DNA from: Pseudorhodoferax soli
GTDB taxonomy: Bacteria > Pseudomonadota > Gammaproteobacteria > Burkholderiales > Burkholderiaceae_C
Assembly: GCF_003337555.1 (NCBI RefSeq)
Contig: NZ_QPJK01000007.1
Location: forward strand, 412,416-476,415
Direction: 5' to 3'
DNA length: 64,000 nucleotides
The notes beneath the pieces were generated by a model, which saw only the letters and a program-made list of their open reading frames with translations, did no database searches and was not told the DNA's origin. The position numbers and the translations under genes are program-made. The first letter of the stretch is position 1. Each line of letters starts with the position of its first letter. Positions 7,602 to 16,107 of this stretch are shown piece by piece.

Positions 7602-9302
7602 TCAGGCTTTGCCGACCTTCTTCAGCGCAGCCTGCGTGATCGCGCTCAGCGTCCCGCGCGTGGTGATGACTTCAGGGTCCAGCACCGCCTCGATCAGCGT
7701 GCCGTTCGGCCGCTCCAGCGCTGCCAGCAATTGCGCCTCGAACTCGTCGGTCCGCGTGATGCGCACGCCGGCATAGCCATAGGCCTCGGCCAGTTTCACG
7801 AAGTCGGGGTTCGCCAGCGCCGTACCGCTCACGTTCTTCGGGTACTCGCGTTCCTGGTGCATGCGGATGGTGCCGAACATGCCGTTGTTGAGCAGCAGCA
7901 CGATGCTCTTGGCGCCGCACTGCGCGGCCGTGGCGAGTTCCTGCCCGTTCATGAGGAAGTCGCCATCGCCGGCGATCGTGAAGGCCGTGCGGCCGGTCGT
8001 GATGGCGGCTGCGATCGCGGCCGGAACCCCATAGCCCATCGCGCCGTTGGTCGGTGCCAGCTGCGTCTTGTGGCCCTTGGCCAGGCCATGGTGGCGGAAG
8101 AACCGGTGCATCCAGCTGGCGAAGTTGCCGGCGCCGTTGGTCACCACCGCATCGGCCGGCAGGTGCTTTTGCAGCAGGCCCACGATGGCGGGCATGTCGA
8201 TGTCGCCCGGCAGGGCCTGGGGCTTCAGGTTCTCCAGGTAGTCGGCGTTGGCCGACTGGGTCCATTCCTCCCAGGGCAGGCTGGTCGGCGCCGTCAACAC
8301 CTCGAGCGAGCGCGCCGCCGCGTTCATCGTGGCGTTGATCGCCAGGTCGGCCTGATAGACGCGGTTGAGCTCCTCGGCGCTGGCGTGAATGTGTACGAGC
8401 TTCTGCTTGCTGCGCGGCGCCTCGATCAGCGTGTAGCCGCCGGTCGTCATCTCGCCCAGCCGCGGGCCGATGGCCAGGATCAGGTCGCTGTCCTTCACGC
8501 GCTGCGCGAGCTTGGGATTGAGGCCGATGCCGATGTCGCCGGCGTACTGCGCGTGCCAGTTGTCGAAGGTGTCCTGGAAGCGGAAGGCGTTGCCCACCGG
8601 CAGCTTCCAGTTCTCGGCAAAGCGCTGCAACGCCTGCGCCGACTGCGGCGTCCAGCCGCTGCCGCCAGCGATCACCAGCGGCTTCTTCGCCGCCAGCAGC
8701 ATCTCGCGCAGCGTGCGCAACGCACCCGGGTCGCTCCACGCCTGCACCGCCTCCACGCGCGGCAGCGGCGCCACGTCGACCTCCTGCACCAGCATGTCCT
8801 CGGGCAGGGCCAGCACCACAGGGCCCGGCCGGCCGTTCATGGCGGTCGCGAACGCGCGCGCCACGTACTCGGGGATGCGCCGCGCGTCGTCGATGCGCTC
8901 CACGCGCTTGGCGAAACCCTTGGTGCTGGGACCGAAGAAGCTCTGGTAGTCGACCTCCTGGAACACCTCGCGGTCGCGCGAGTCGCTGGCCACGTCGCCG
9001 ACGAACAGCACCATGGGCGTGGAATCCTGGAAGGCCGTGTGCACGCCGATGGAGGCATTCGTTGCGCCGGGCCCGCGTGTCACGAAGCAAACGCCAGGCC
9101 TGCCGGTGAGCTTGCCATGGGCCTCGGCCATGAAGGCGGCGCCGCCCTCTTGCCGGTTGATGACGAACTGGATGCGGTCGCCGTAGGCGTGGAAGCCGTC
9201 CAGCGCCGCGAGATAGCTCTCGCCCGGCACGCCGAACACATGGCTCACGCCCTGCTCGACCAGACACTGCACCAACAAATGACCCGCGATCTGTTTGCTC
9301 AT
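7602..9302 (-). CDS. ThDP-dependent acetolactate-synthase-like enzyme
   Basis: A 566-residue enzyme with the three domains of the thiamin-diphosphate oxidase/decarboxylase family. The N-terminal domain has the catalytic Glu in VINRQEGGAAFM (Glu52), then a central FAD/nucleotide-type domain, and the C-terminal domain has the ThDP motif GDGDFLMNGQELATAAQ. It resembles the large subunit of acetolactate synthase, but there is no regulatory small subunit next to it, so a catabolic role (for example acetolactate, glyoxylate carboligase-like or 2-oxoacid decarboxylase chemistry) is as likely as a biosynthetic one. It is divergent from a TetR gene, and a likely TetR half-operator lies between them (9375-9390). 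Confidence 0.9.
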   Translation of the reverse strand: MSKQIAGHLLVQCLVEQGVSHVFGVPGESYLAALDGFHAYGDRIQFVINRQEGGAAFMAEAHGKLTGRPGVCFVTRGPGATNASIGVHTAFQDSTPMVLFVGDVASDSRDREVFQEVDYQSFFGPSTKGFAKRVERIDDARRIPEYVARAFATAMNGRPGPVVLALPEDMLVQEVDVAPLPRVEAVQAWSDPGALRTLREMLLAAKKPLVIAGGSGWTPQSAQALQRFAENWKLPVGNAFRFQDTFDNWHAQYAGDIGIGLNPKLAQRVKDSDLILAIGPRLGEMTTGGYTLIEAPRSKQKLVHIHASAEELNRVYQADLAINATMNAAARSLEVLTAPTSLPWEEWTQSANADYLENLKPQALPGDIDMPAIVGLLQKHLPADAVVTNGAGNFASWMHRFFRHHGLAKGHKTQLAPTNGAMGYGVPAAIAAAITTGRTAFTIAGDGDFLMNGQELATAAQCGAKSIVLLLNNGMFGTIRMHQEREYPKNVSGTALANPDFVKLAEAYGYAGVRITRTDEFEAQLLAALERPNGTLIEAVLDPEVITTRGTLSAITQAALKKVGKA

Positions 9303-9374
9303 GGAATTCCTGTGGGAAGCTGTTGCGAAAGACGGCGGCCATTATGGGCCGTGGCCCGAGCGGGCTTGCTTTTA

Positions 9375-9390
9375 TTCACCACCCAGTTAA
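9375..9390. promoter_or_regulatory. Degenerate copy of the TetR operator in the divergent promoter
   Basis: TTCACCA-CC-CAGTTAA matches the left arm of the strong palindrome at 10099-10114 exactly and the right arm at four of seven positions, with identical spacing. It lies 11 bases before the TetR start and 73 bases before the ThDP-enzyme start, and overlaps a possible TTGCTT-17-AATTAT promoter for tetR. It is therefore a plausible site for autoregulation and for control of the divergent enzyme gene. Confidence 0.5.
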
Positions 9391-9400
9391 TTATCAGGAC

Positions 9401-10048
9401 ATGAGTGCCACCCCCACGCCTCTCGAGCCGCGCACCCGCGACGCCGACCGCTCACAGTTGATCATCCTGGATGCCGCGCGCGAGGAGTTCGCGCGCTACG
9501 GCCTCGCCGGCGCCCGCGTGGACCGCATCGCCGAGCGCGCCGGCATCAACAAGCGCCTGATCTACTACTACTTCGAGAGCAAGGACGGCCTGTTCCTGGC
9601 CGTCCTCGAGCAGACCTACCTGGACATCCGCGAGGCCGAGAAGCAACTGCACCTGGAGGAGTTGCCGCCGGCCCAGGCCATCCGCCGGCTCACCGAGTTC
9701 ACCTGGGACTACTACCTCGCCCACCCCGAGTTCCTGACCCTGCTCAACAGCGAGAACCTGCACCGGGGCGCCCACCTGGCGGAGTCGGCACGGGTGCGCG
9801 AGATGAACTCGCCGCTGATCGACACGCTGGCCCAGATCCTGGAGCGCGGCCGCGCCGAAGGCCTGTTTCGCGGCGGCATCGACCCGTTGCAGCTGTACGT
9901 CTCCATTGCCGGCATGGCGTACTTCTACCTGTCCAACCAGCACACGCTGCGCGCCGTGTTCGGCCGCGACCTCATGACGCCCAAGGCGCAGCACGAGCGC
10001 CTCTCCCACATGTGCGAGGTCGTCCTAGGGTATGTACTTAGAAGCTGA
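9401..10048 (+). CDS. TetR-family transcriptional regulator
   Basis: A 215-residue protein with an N-terminal TetR helix-turn-helix (ILDAAREEFARYGLAGARVDRIAERAG, then NKRLIYYYFESKDGLF) at residues about 20-65 and a mostly helical ligand-binding C-domain. The ATG at 9401 is preferred because upstream in-frame sequence overlaps the divergent promoter. It probably represses the ThDP-enzyme gene, itself and the catabolic cluster that begins at 10143, since matching palindromic sites lie in both promoter regions. The ligand is unknown. Confidence 0.93.
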   Translation: MSATPTPLEPRTRDADRSQLIILDAAREEFARYGLAGARVDRIAERAGINKRLIYYYFESKDGLFLAVLEQTYLDIREAEKQLHLEELPPAQAIRRLTEFTWDYYLAHPEFLTLLNSENLHRGAHLAESARVREMNSPLIDTLAQILERGRAEGLFRGGIDPLQLYVSIAGMAYFYLSNQHTLRAVFGRDLMTPKAQHERLSHMCEVVLGYVLRS

Positions 10049-10061
10049 GCACGGGCGTGCG

Positions 10062-10091
10062 TTGACGTCGGCGCAAACGGGTTTCTAGAAT
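10062..10091 (+). promoter_or_regulatory. Sigma-70 promoter of the Bug/Gfo/DUF993 cluster
   Basis: TTGACG (10062-10067) and TAGAAT (10086-10091) are each five of six matches to consensus, separated by 18 bases. The start would fall near 10098, immediately at the operator palindrome at 10099-10114, an arrangement typical of repression by occlusion. It lies 52 bases before the first gene of the cluster. Confidence 0.75.
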
Positions 10092-10098
10092 GCAGTAA

Positions 10099-10114
10099 TT
10101 CACCATTTGGTGAA
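10099..10114. promoter_or_regulatory. Palindromic operator at the cluster start site
   Basis: TTCACCATTTGGTGAA has perfect 7-bp arms around a 2-base centre. It overlaps the predicted transcription start of the promoter at 10062-10091. The adjacent tetR gene is the best candidate for the protein that binds it, supported by a weaker copy in that gene's own promoter. Confidence 0.75.
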
Positions 10115-10142
10115 AACATCCACCAAGATCCGGAGACCCGAC

Positions 10143-11111
10143 ATGACCTCGACCCGCCTGGCCACCCTGCTTGCCGCCGCCCTGCTGCCTGCGTTCGCCG
10201 CTGCCCAGGGCAACTACCCCAACAAGCCGATCCGCGTCGTCGTGCCGTTCGCGGCCGGCAGCACCACGGACATCATCGCGCGCGCCATCACCGACAAGAT
10301 GGGCCAGAGCATGGGCCAGACGCTGGTGGTCGACAACCGCGGCGGCGCCAGCGGCACCATCGGGCAGCAGGCCGTGGCCACGGCCGCGCCTGACGGCTAC
10401 ACCATCATGATCCACTCGTCGTCGCACACGGTCAGCCCCTCGACCTTCGCCAAGCTGCCGTTCGACACCGTGGGCGATTTCGCCGCCGTCACGCCGATCT
10501 CCAGCACGCCCAACGTGCTGGTGATCTCGCCGGCCAAGGGCATCAAGTCGGTGCAGGAACTCGTGGCCAAGGCCAAGGCCGAGCCCGGCAAGATGAACTT
10601 CGCGTCGGCCGGCCAGGGCAGCGCGACCCACCTGAACGCCGAGAAATTCAAGATGGCGGCGCACATCGATGCGACCAACATCCCGTTCAAGGGCTCGGCA
10701 GAAGCCGTCACCGAGGTGCTGGCCGGCCGTGTGGACTACTACTTCTCGCCCATCGCGCCCGTCATCGGCCAGATCAAGGAAGGCCAGCTGCTGGCCCTGG
10801 CGGTGGGCTCGCCCAAGCGCGCCAGCGCCCTTCCTGACGTGCCCACCACCACCGAAGGCGGCGTGCCCGGCTCCGAGTTCAACTTCTGGATCGGCATGAT
10901 GGCCCCGGCCAAGACGCCGCGCGACATCGTCAACCGCCTGCACGACGAAGTGCTCAAGGCACTCGCCAGCCCCGAGGTGAAAGAGCGCTTCCTGAAGCTC
11001 GGCGCCGACGCCTGGACCATGAAGCCCGAAGAGTTCGACGCCTACATCAAGACCGAGATCCAGGCCAACGCCAAGCTCGTCAAGGCAGCCGGCCTCTCGC
11101 CGTCCAACTGA
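10143..11111 (+). CDS. Bug-family (TctC-like) periplasmic binding protein 1
   Basis: A 322-residue secreted protein. Residues 1-23 form a signal peptide (TSTRLATLLAAALLPAFAAA), followed by the Bug signature YPNKPIRVVVPFAAGSTTDIIAR. Bug proteins bind carboxylates or other small solutes and normally serve tripartite tricarboxylate transporters, but most in Burkholderiales are orphans, as here: no TctA or TctB gene is in the cluster. It is the first gene after a promoter/operator pair, with a GGAGA ribosome-binding site. The substrate is presumably that of the downstream oxidoreductase genes. Confidence 0.93.
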   Translation: MTSTRLATLLAAALLPAFAAAQGNYPNKPIRVVVPFAAGSTTDIIARAITDKMGQSMGQTLVVDNRGGASGTIGQQAVATAAPDGYTIMIHSSSHTVSPSTFAKLPFDTVGDFAAVTPISSTPNVLVISPAKGIKSVQELVAKAKAEPGKMNFASAGQGSATHLNAEKFKMAAHIDATNIPFKGSAEAVTEVLAGRVDYYFSPIAPVIGQIKEGQLLALAVGSPKRASALPDVPTTTEGGVPGSEFNFWIGMMAPAKTPRDIVNRLHDEVLKALASPEVKERFLKLGADAWTMKPEEFDAYIKTEIQANAKLVKAAGLSPSN

Positions 11112-11160
11112 CCCCCGACCGCCCTCCCGTTTCCCTTTTCACGTTCGCAGGAAGTTCGCT

Positions 11161-12324
11161 ATGCCTACCCAACGCCTCGGTCTGATCATGCACGGTGTCA
11201 CCGGCCGCATGGGCATGAACCAGCACTTGATCCGCTCCATCGTCGCCATCCGCAACCAGGGCGGCGTCACGCTGTCCAACGGCGACAAGGTGATGCCCGA
11301 CCCGATCCTGATCGGCCGCAACGCCGAGAAGATCGAGGCGCTGGCCAAGGCCCATGGCATCGCGCGCTGGGGCACCAACCTCGAAGCCGCGCTGGCGAAC
11401 AAGGACGACACGGTGTTCTTCGACGCCGGCACCACGCAGATGCGCCCGACGCTGCTGGCGCAGGCGCTGCGCGCCGGCAAGCACGTCTACTGCGAAAAGC
11501 CGATCGCCACCACCCTGGCCGAAGCCATGGAGATTTCCAAGGTCGCCAGCAACTCCGGCCTCAAGCACGGCGCCGTGCAGGACAAGCTGTTCCTGCCCGG
11601 CCTGCGCAAGCTCGACATGCTGCGCCGCGCCGATTTCTTCGGCCGCATGCTGTCGGTGCGCCTGGAGTTCGGCTACTGGGTGTTCGAGGGCGACCTGCAA
11701 CCGATCCAGCGCCCGAGCTGGAACTACCGCGCCGAAGACGGCGGCGGCATGATCCTGGACATGATGTGCCACTGGCGCTATGTGCTGGACAACCTGTTCG
11801 GCAAGGTGCAGTCGGTCTCCTGCCTGGCCGCCACGCACATCCCCAAGCGCTGGGACGAAGCCGGCAAGGAATACACCGCCACGGCCGATGACGCCGCCTA
11901 CGCCACCTGCCAACTCAAGGGCCATGGCGGCGAGGACGTCGTCGCCCAGCTCAACATGAGCTGGGCCACGCGCGTGCGCCGCGACGACCTGGTCACATTC
12001 CACGTCGACGGCACGCACGGCTCGGCCGTGGCCGGCCTGTCGGACTGCCGCGCGCAGAGCCGCGTGAACACGCCGCGCCCGGTCTGGAACCCGGACGTCA
12101 AGCAGACCATGAACTTCTTCGACCAGTGGCAGGAAGTGCCCGATTCGATGGTCTACGACAACGGCTTCAAGATCCAGTGGGAGCACTTCATCCGCCACGT
12201 GGTGGAAGACGCGCCCTATGCCTGGACCCTGCCCGAAGGCGCCAAGGGCGTGCAGCTGGTCGAGGCCGCGCTGCAGTCGCACAACGAACGCCGCTGGGTC
12301 GACGTGCCCGAGTTGAAGGTCTGA
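11161..12324 (+). CDS. Gfo/Idh/MocA-family oxidoreductase
   Basis: A 387-residue NAD(P)-dependent dehydrogenase. The N-terminal Rossmann fold carries GVTGRMG at residues about 12-18, and the family motif YCEKPIATT lies near residue 115, providing the conserved EKP lysine. The C-terminal domain is the alpha/beta substrate domain. Relatives oxidise polyols, inositols, sugar acids or sugar derivatives. It lies 4 bases upstream of the DUF993 gene, and the pair plus a TIM-barrel isomerase recur together, which suggests consecutive steps on one carbohydrate-like substrate. Confidence 0.92.
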   Translation: MPTQRLGLIMHGVTGRMGMNQHLIRSIVAIRNQGGVTLSNGDKVMPDPILIGRNAEKIEALAKAHGIARWGTNLEAALANKDDTVFFDAGTTQMRPTLLAQALRAGKHVYCEKPIATTLAEAMEISKVASNSGLKHGAVQDKLFLPGLRKLDMLRRADFFGRMLSVRLEFGYWVFEGDLQPIQRPSWNYRAEDGGGMILDMMCHWRYVLDNLFGKVQSVSCLAATHIPKRWDEAGKEYTATADDAAYATCQLKGHGGEDVVAQLNMSWATRVRRDDLVTFHVDGTHGSAVAGLSDCRAQSRVNTPRPVWNPDVKQTMNFFDQWQEVPDSMVYDNGFKIQWEHFIRHVVEDAPYAWTLPEGAKGVQLVEAALQSHNERRWVDVPELKV

Positions 12325-12328
12325 CGCC

Positions 12329-13510
12329 ATGGCCCTGTCCATCCAACTCCCCACGCCGCAAGGCCTGGCCAGCTACGCCCTGCGCGGCCAGCCGGTGGCC
12401 CGCCCGCCGGCCGGCCTGAAGTTCAACCGCATCGCCTACTCGGCGGCGCACGTGGTGGCCGACCCGCTGGCCGCGGTCGACCCCTGGCTCACGGCGGCCA
12501 TCGACTGGGACGCCACCATCGCCTACCGCCAGCACCTGTGGTCGCTGGGCCTGGGGGTGGCCGAGGCCATGGACACGGCCCAGCGCGGCATGGGCCTGGA
12601 TTGGCCCACCTCGCTGGAACTGATCCGCCGCTCGCTCGATGCGGCCAAGGACCACCCGGGCGCCATCGTTGCCTCGGGCTGCGGCACCGACCACCTGGAC
12701 ATCGACGCGGTCAAGACCGTGGACGACGTGATCCGCGGCTACGAAGAGCAGATGGCCGCCATCGAGAAGCTCGGCGGCAAGCTCATCATCATGGCCAGCC
12801 GCGCGCTGGCCCGCGTGGCCAAGAGCCCGGCCGACTACGAGCGCGTGTACGGCCGCATCCTGTCGCAGGCCAGGCAGCCCGTGGTGCTGCACTGGCTGGG
12901 CCCGATGTTCGACCCGGCACTCGCAGGCTACTGGGGCAACGACAACGCCGATGCCGCCATGGACACGGCGCTGGCCGTCATCGCCGCGAACCCGACCAAG
13001 GTCGATGGCATCAAGATCTCGCTGCTCGACAAGGACAAGGAGATCGCGATGCGCCGGCGCCTGCCCGCCGGAGTCCGCATGTACACGGGCGACGACTTCA
13101 ACTACGCCGAACTGATCGCGGGCGACGGTTGGGGCGAGCAGCCCCTGCACGGCCAGAGCGATGCGCTGCTGGGCATCTTCGACGCCATCGCACCCGCCGC
13201 CAGCGCCGCGCTGGGCAAGCTGGCCGAGGGCAAGCTCGAAGAATTCCACGCCATCCTCGGCCCGACGGTGCCGCTGTCGCGCCACATCTTTGCGGCGCCC
13301 ACACGCTTCTACAAGACCGGCGTGGTGTTCATGGCCTGGCTCAACGGCCACCAGAAGCACTTCAGCATGGTCGGCGGCCAGCAAAGCACGCGCTCGCTGC
13401 AGCACTTCGCTGAACTGTTCCGCCTGGCCGATGCGGCAAACGTGCTGGAAAAGCCAGACCTCGCCGTGCAGCGCATGCGCGCGCTGCTGGCCGTGCACGG
13501 CATCGATTGA
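12329..13510 (+). CDS. DUF993 / dihydrodipicolinate-synthase-like protein
   Basis: A 393-residue protein of the DUF993 group, distantly related to the DapA/NAL class-I aldolases. A TIM-barrel with a Schiff-base lysine is expected, and KVDGIKISLLD near residue 228 is in the right strand context for it. The beginning NRIAYSAAHVVADPLAA is typical of the family. Activity is undetermined; an aldolase or dehydratase step after the Gfo/Idh/MocA oxidation is a reasonable guess. It overlaps nothing and starts 4 bases after the dehydrogenase stop, so translation is probably coupled. Confidence 0.88.
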   Translation: MALSIQLPTPQGLASYALRGQPVARPPAGLKFNRIAYSAAHVVADPLAAVDPWLTAAIDWDATIAYRQHLWSLGLGVAEAMDTAQRGMGLDWPTSLELIRRSLDAAKDHPGAIVASGCGTDHLDIDAVKTVDDVIRGYEEQMAAIEKLGGKLIIMASRALARVAKSPADYERVYGRILSQARQPVVLHWLGPMFDPALAGYWGNDNADAAMDTALAVIAANPTKVDGIKISLLDKDKEIAMRRRLPAGVRMYTGDDFNYAELIAGDGWGEQPLHGQSDALLGIFDAIAPAASAALGKLAEGKLEEFHAILGPTVPLSRHIFAAPTRFYKTGVVFMAWLNGHQKHFSMVGGQQSTRSLQHFAELFRLADAANVLEKPDLAVQRMRALLAVHGID

Positions 13511-13556
13511 GCCCACTGGGGCCGCGCCGCGGCCCTAACAACAACCGGAGACATCC

Positions 13557-14519
13557 ATGCACGTCGTTTCTCGCCGGGCCCTGGCGGCCCTCGTCCTCGC
13601 GCTGCCCTTCACGGCCGCGCTGGCCAATGACTATCCCAACAAGCCCGTGCGCGTGATCATCCCGTTCCCGCCGGGCGGCACGCTGGACACCGTGGGCCGC
13701 CTGCTCGCGCAAAAGCTCAGCGAGCAGACCGGCCAGAACTTCATCGTCGACAACCGGCCGGGCGGCAACGCCACCATCGGCGCGGGCGCGGTGGCCAAGT
13801 CGCCGGCCGACGGCTACACGCTGCTGTTCAACGCCTCGACCTTCACCACTTCCACGCACTTCCTGAAGACGCCGCCCTACGACCCTGCGACCGACTTCAC
13901 GCCGATCGCGCTGGTGGCCAAGGCGCCGCTGTCGGTCTCTGTCAACAAGGACCTGCCGATCACCGACGTCAAGTCGCTGATCAGCCATGCCAAGGCCAAT
14001 CCGGGCAAGCTCAGCTTCGCCGTCGGATCCATCGCCTCGGCCGGGCATTTCTCGACCGAACTGATCAAGAGCAGCGCCGGCCTGAACCTGCAGATCGTGC
14101 CCTACAAGGGCTCGGCGCCGGCCTACCAGGACCTGGTGGGCGGGCAGATCGCCGGCTTTGTCGACCCGGTGCTGGGCGCCACCTCGTTCTACAAGAGCGG
14201 CATGCTCAAGATCATCGCCGTGACCTCGAAGACGCGCCTGCCCACGCTGCCCGAAGTGCCCACGGTCGGCGAGACCATTCCCGGCTACGAGTTCTACAGC
14301 TGGTACGGGCTGTGGGGGCCGGCCAAGCTGCCGGCCGAGGTCACGGCCAAGCTCAACGCCGAGGTCAACAAGGCATTGGCTGGCGAGATGAAGGAACGGC
14401 TCACCAGCCAGGGCATCCTGCTCGGCGGCGGCAGCCCCGACGAATTCGCGCGCTTCCAGAAGGACGACACGGCGCGCGCGTTCAAGACCATCGCCGATGC
14501 CAACATCCGCCCCGAGTGA
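13557..14519 (+). CDS. Bug-family (TctC-like) periplasmic binding protein 2
   Basis: A second Bug protein, 320 residues, with a signal peptide ending near residue 22 (LALPFTAALA) and the motif YPNKPVRVIIPFPPGGTLDTVGR. It is clearly different in sequence from Bug 1, so the two may bind different ligands or one may be a sensor. A CGGAGAC ribosome-binding site precedes the ATG. Its 3' end overlaps the SDR gene by 23 bases. No membrane transporter subunits are nearby. Confidence 0.93.
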   Translation: MHVVSRRALAALVLALPFTAALANDYPNKPVRVIIPFPPGGTLDTVGRLLAQKLSEQTGQNFIVDNRPGGNATIGAGAVAKSPADGYTLLFNASTFTTSTHFLKTPPYDPATDFTPIALVAKAPLSVSVNKDLPITDVKSLISHAKANPGKLSFAVGSIASAGHFSTELIKSSAGLNLQIVPYKGSAPAYQDLVGGQIAGFVDPVLGATSFYKSGMLKIIAVTSKTRLPTLPEVPTVGETIPGYEFYSWYGLWGPAKLPAEVTAKLNAEVNKALAGEMKERLTSQGILLGGGSPDEFARFQKDDTARAFKTIADANIRPE

Positions 14520-15198
14520 GGCCCGTGCCGTCGTGACCGGCAGCAGCGCCGGCATTGGTGCTGCGATCGCCCAGGCCCTGCTCGCGCAGGGCTGGGCCGT
14601 GACGGGCATGGACCGCGCACCAGCGTCCATCGCCCACGCGGGCTACCAACACGTGCAGGTGGACCTGGCCGACGGTGCCGCCACCGAGACTGCGGCCCGT
14701 GCCGTCGAAGCCGCGCAGGCTTTCGTGCACGCGGCCGGCGTGCTGCGCGTGGCGCCGCTGGGCAGCCTGCAGCCCGACGATGGCGCCCGCATGTGGCAGC
14801 TGCACGTGGACGCGCCAAGCCGCATCGCCAACATCCTGCTGCCCGCCATGGCGCGCGCAGGCCGGGGCCGCGTGGTGTTGATCGGCAGCCGCGTCGCCAG
14901 CGGCGTGGCCGGGCGCAGCCAGTACGCCGCCACCAAGGCCGCCATGCTGGCGCTCGCGCGCAGCTGGGCGGCCGAGGTCGTGGCCCAGGGCGTCACGGTC
15001 AACGTGGTCTCGCCGGCCGCCACACGCACCGGCATGCTGGCCGACCCGGCGCGCCAGGCCGAGAAACCCAAGCTGCCGCCCATGGGCCGGCTCATCGAAC
15101 CTAATGAGATCGCCGCGCTCGTGGGCTTCCTGCTCTCGCCCGCGGCGGCGCCCATCACGGGCCAGGACATCCGCGTCTGCGGCGGCGCGTCGCTATGA
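14497..15198 (+). CDS. Short-chain dehydrogenase/reductase (SDR)
   Basis: A 233-residue classical SDR. The cofactor loop TGSSAGIG is at about residues 14-21, and the catalytic Ser (IGSRVAS) and YAATK motif are at about 129-153. It would oxidise or reduce a hydroxyl/keto group with NAD(P). It overlaps the Bug 2 gene by 23 bases and the next gene by 4 bases (ATGA), showing cotranslation within the catabolic operon. The substrate is unknown. Confidence 0.92.
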   Translation: MPTSAPSEARAVVTGSSAGIGAAIAQALLAQGWAVTGMDRAPASIAHAGYQHVQVDLADGAATETAARAVEAAQAFVHAAGVLRVAPLGSLQPDDGARMWQLHVDAPSRIANILLPAMARAGRGRVVLIGSRVASGVAGRSQYAATKAAMLALARSWAAEVVAQGVTVNVVSPAATRTGMLADPARQAEKPKLPPMGRLIEPNEIAALVGFLLSPAAAPITGQDIRVCGGASL

Positions 15199-16097
15199 CG
15201 GCGTCCAAATCTCCCGTCGGTCTCATCGGCCTGGGCCTCGTGGGCCAGGCCATCGCGCAGCGCCTGCGCGCTGCCGGCATCGCCACGCTGGGCCACGACA
15301 TCCGGGCCGAGGCGCGCGCGGCCTTCGCGGCGCAGGGCTTCGCAGCGGCCGACAGTGCATGCGCGCTCGGCGAACGCTGCGAGACCGTGGTGCTGGCCGT
15401 CTTCGACACGGGCGGCGTGATCGACAGCGTGGAAGGCGCAGCAGGCCTGCTGTCGGCCACGGCGCCGCGCACGCAGCTGCTCATCGACTGCTCCACCGGC
15501 GACCCCGACAAGCTGCAGGCGCTGGCCGGCCGGCTCGCCGCGCGCGGGCTGGGCTTCGTCGAAGCCCCGCTGTCCGGCTCCAGCGAGCAGATCGCAGCCG
15601 GCCAGGCCACCATGCTGGTCGGCACCGACAGGGCCACCCTGGCCCGCGCGGCGCCGCTGCTGGACTGCATCGCCGCCAAGCGCGTGCATGTGGGCGGCGC
15701 CGGCATGGGCGCGCGCGCCAAGCTGGCCACCAATCTGGTGCTGGGCCTGAACCGCGCCGTGCTGGCCGAAGGCATGGTCTTCGCCGAACGCCTGGGCATC
15801 GCGCCCGCGGCCTTCCTCGAACTGGTGCTGGCCACGCCCGCACGCTCTGGCGCGGCCGAGGCCAAGGGCCGCATGATGGTCGAGGAGCGCTTCGCGCCGC
15901 AGTCGCGCATCCGCCAGCACCTGAAGGATGTGGACCTCATGCTGGCCGCCGCCGCAGACCAGGGCCAGGCCCTGCCGCTGTCCCAGACCCACGCCGCGCT
16001 CATGCGGGCGGCCATCGCCGCCGGCGACGGCGAACTCGACAACGCCGCCATCGTCCGCCAGTTGCGGCGCGAGCGCATTCCCCCCACCTCTTCCTGA
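15195..16097 (+). CDS. Beta-hydroxyacid dehydrogenase-family NAD(P) oxidoreductase
   Basis: A 300-residue protein with the N-terminal Rossmann motif GLIGLGLVGQAIAQRL and the substrate-loop sequence EAPLSGSSEQIAAG. It carries the catalytic-lysine helix GARAKLATNLVLGLN and belongs to the 3-hydroxyisobutyrate/6-phosphogluconate/tartronate-semialdehyde reductase family. It probably acts on a 3-hydroxy acid made by the aldolase-like DUF993 step, for example reducing tartronate semialdehyde. It overlaps the SDR gene by 4 bases. Confidence 0.9.
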   Translation: MTASKSPVGLIGLGLVGQAIAQRLRAAGIATLGHDIRAEARAAFAAQGFAAADSACALGERCETVVLAVFDTGGVIDSVEGAAGLLSATAPRTQLLIDCSTGDPDKLQALAGRLAARGLGFVEAPLSGSSEQIAAGQATMLVGTDRATLARAAPLLDCIAAKRVHVGGAGMGARAKLATNLVLGLNRAVLAEGMVFAERLGIAPAAFLELVLATPARSGAAEAKGRMMVEERFAPQSRIRQHLKDVDLMLAAAADQGQALPLSQTHAALMRAAIAAGDGELDNAAIVRQLRRERIPPTSS

Positions 16098-16107
16098 CAC
16101 ACCCGCC

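Noticed and set aside
10143..14519. Two Bug proteins considered as evidence for a complete tripartite tricarboxylate transporter
   Set aside because: No TctA or TctB membrane subunit is present in the window; both are best called orphan binding proteins.
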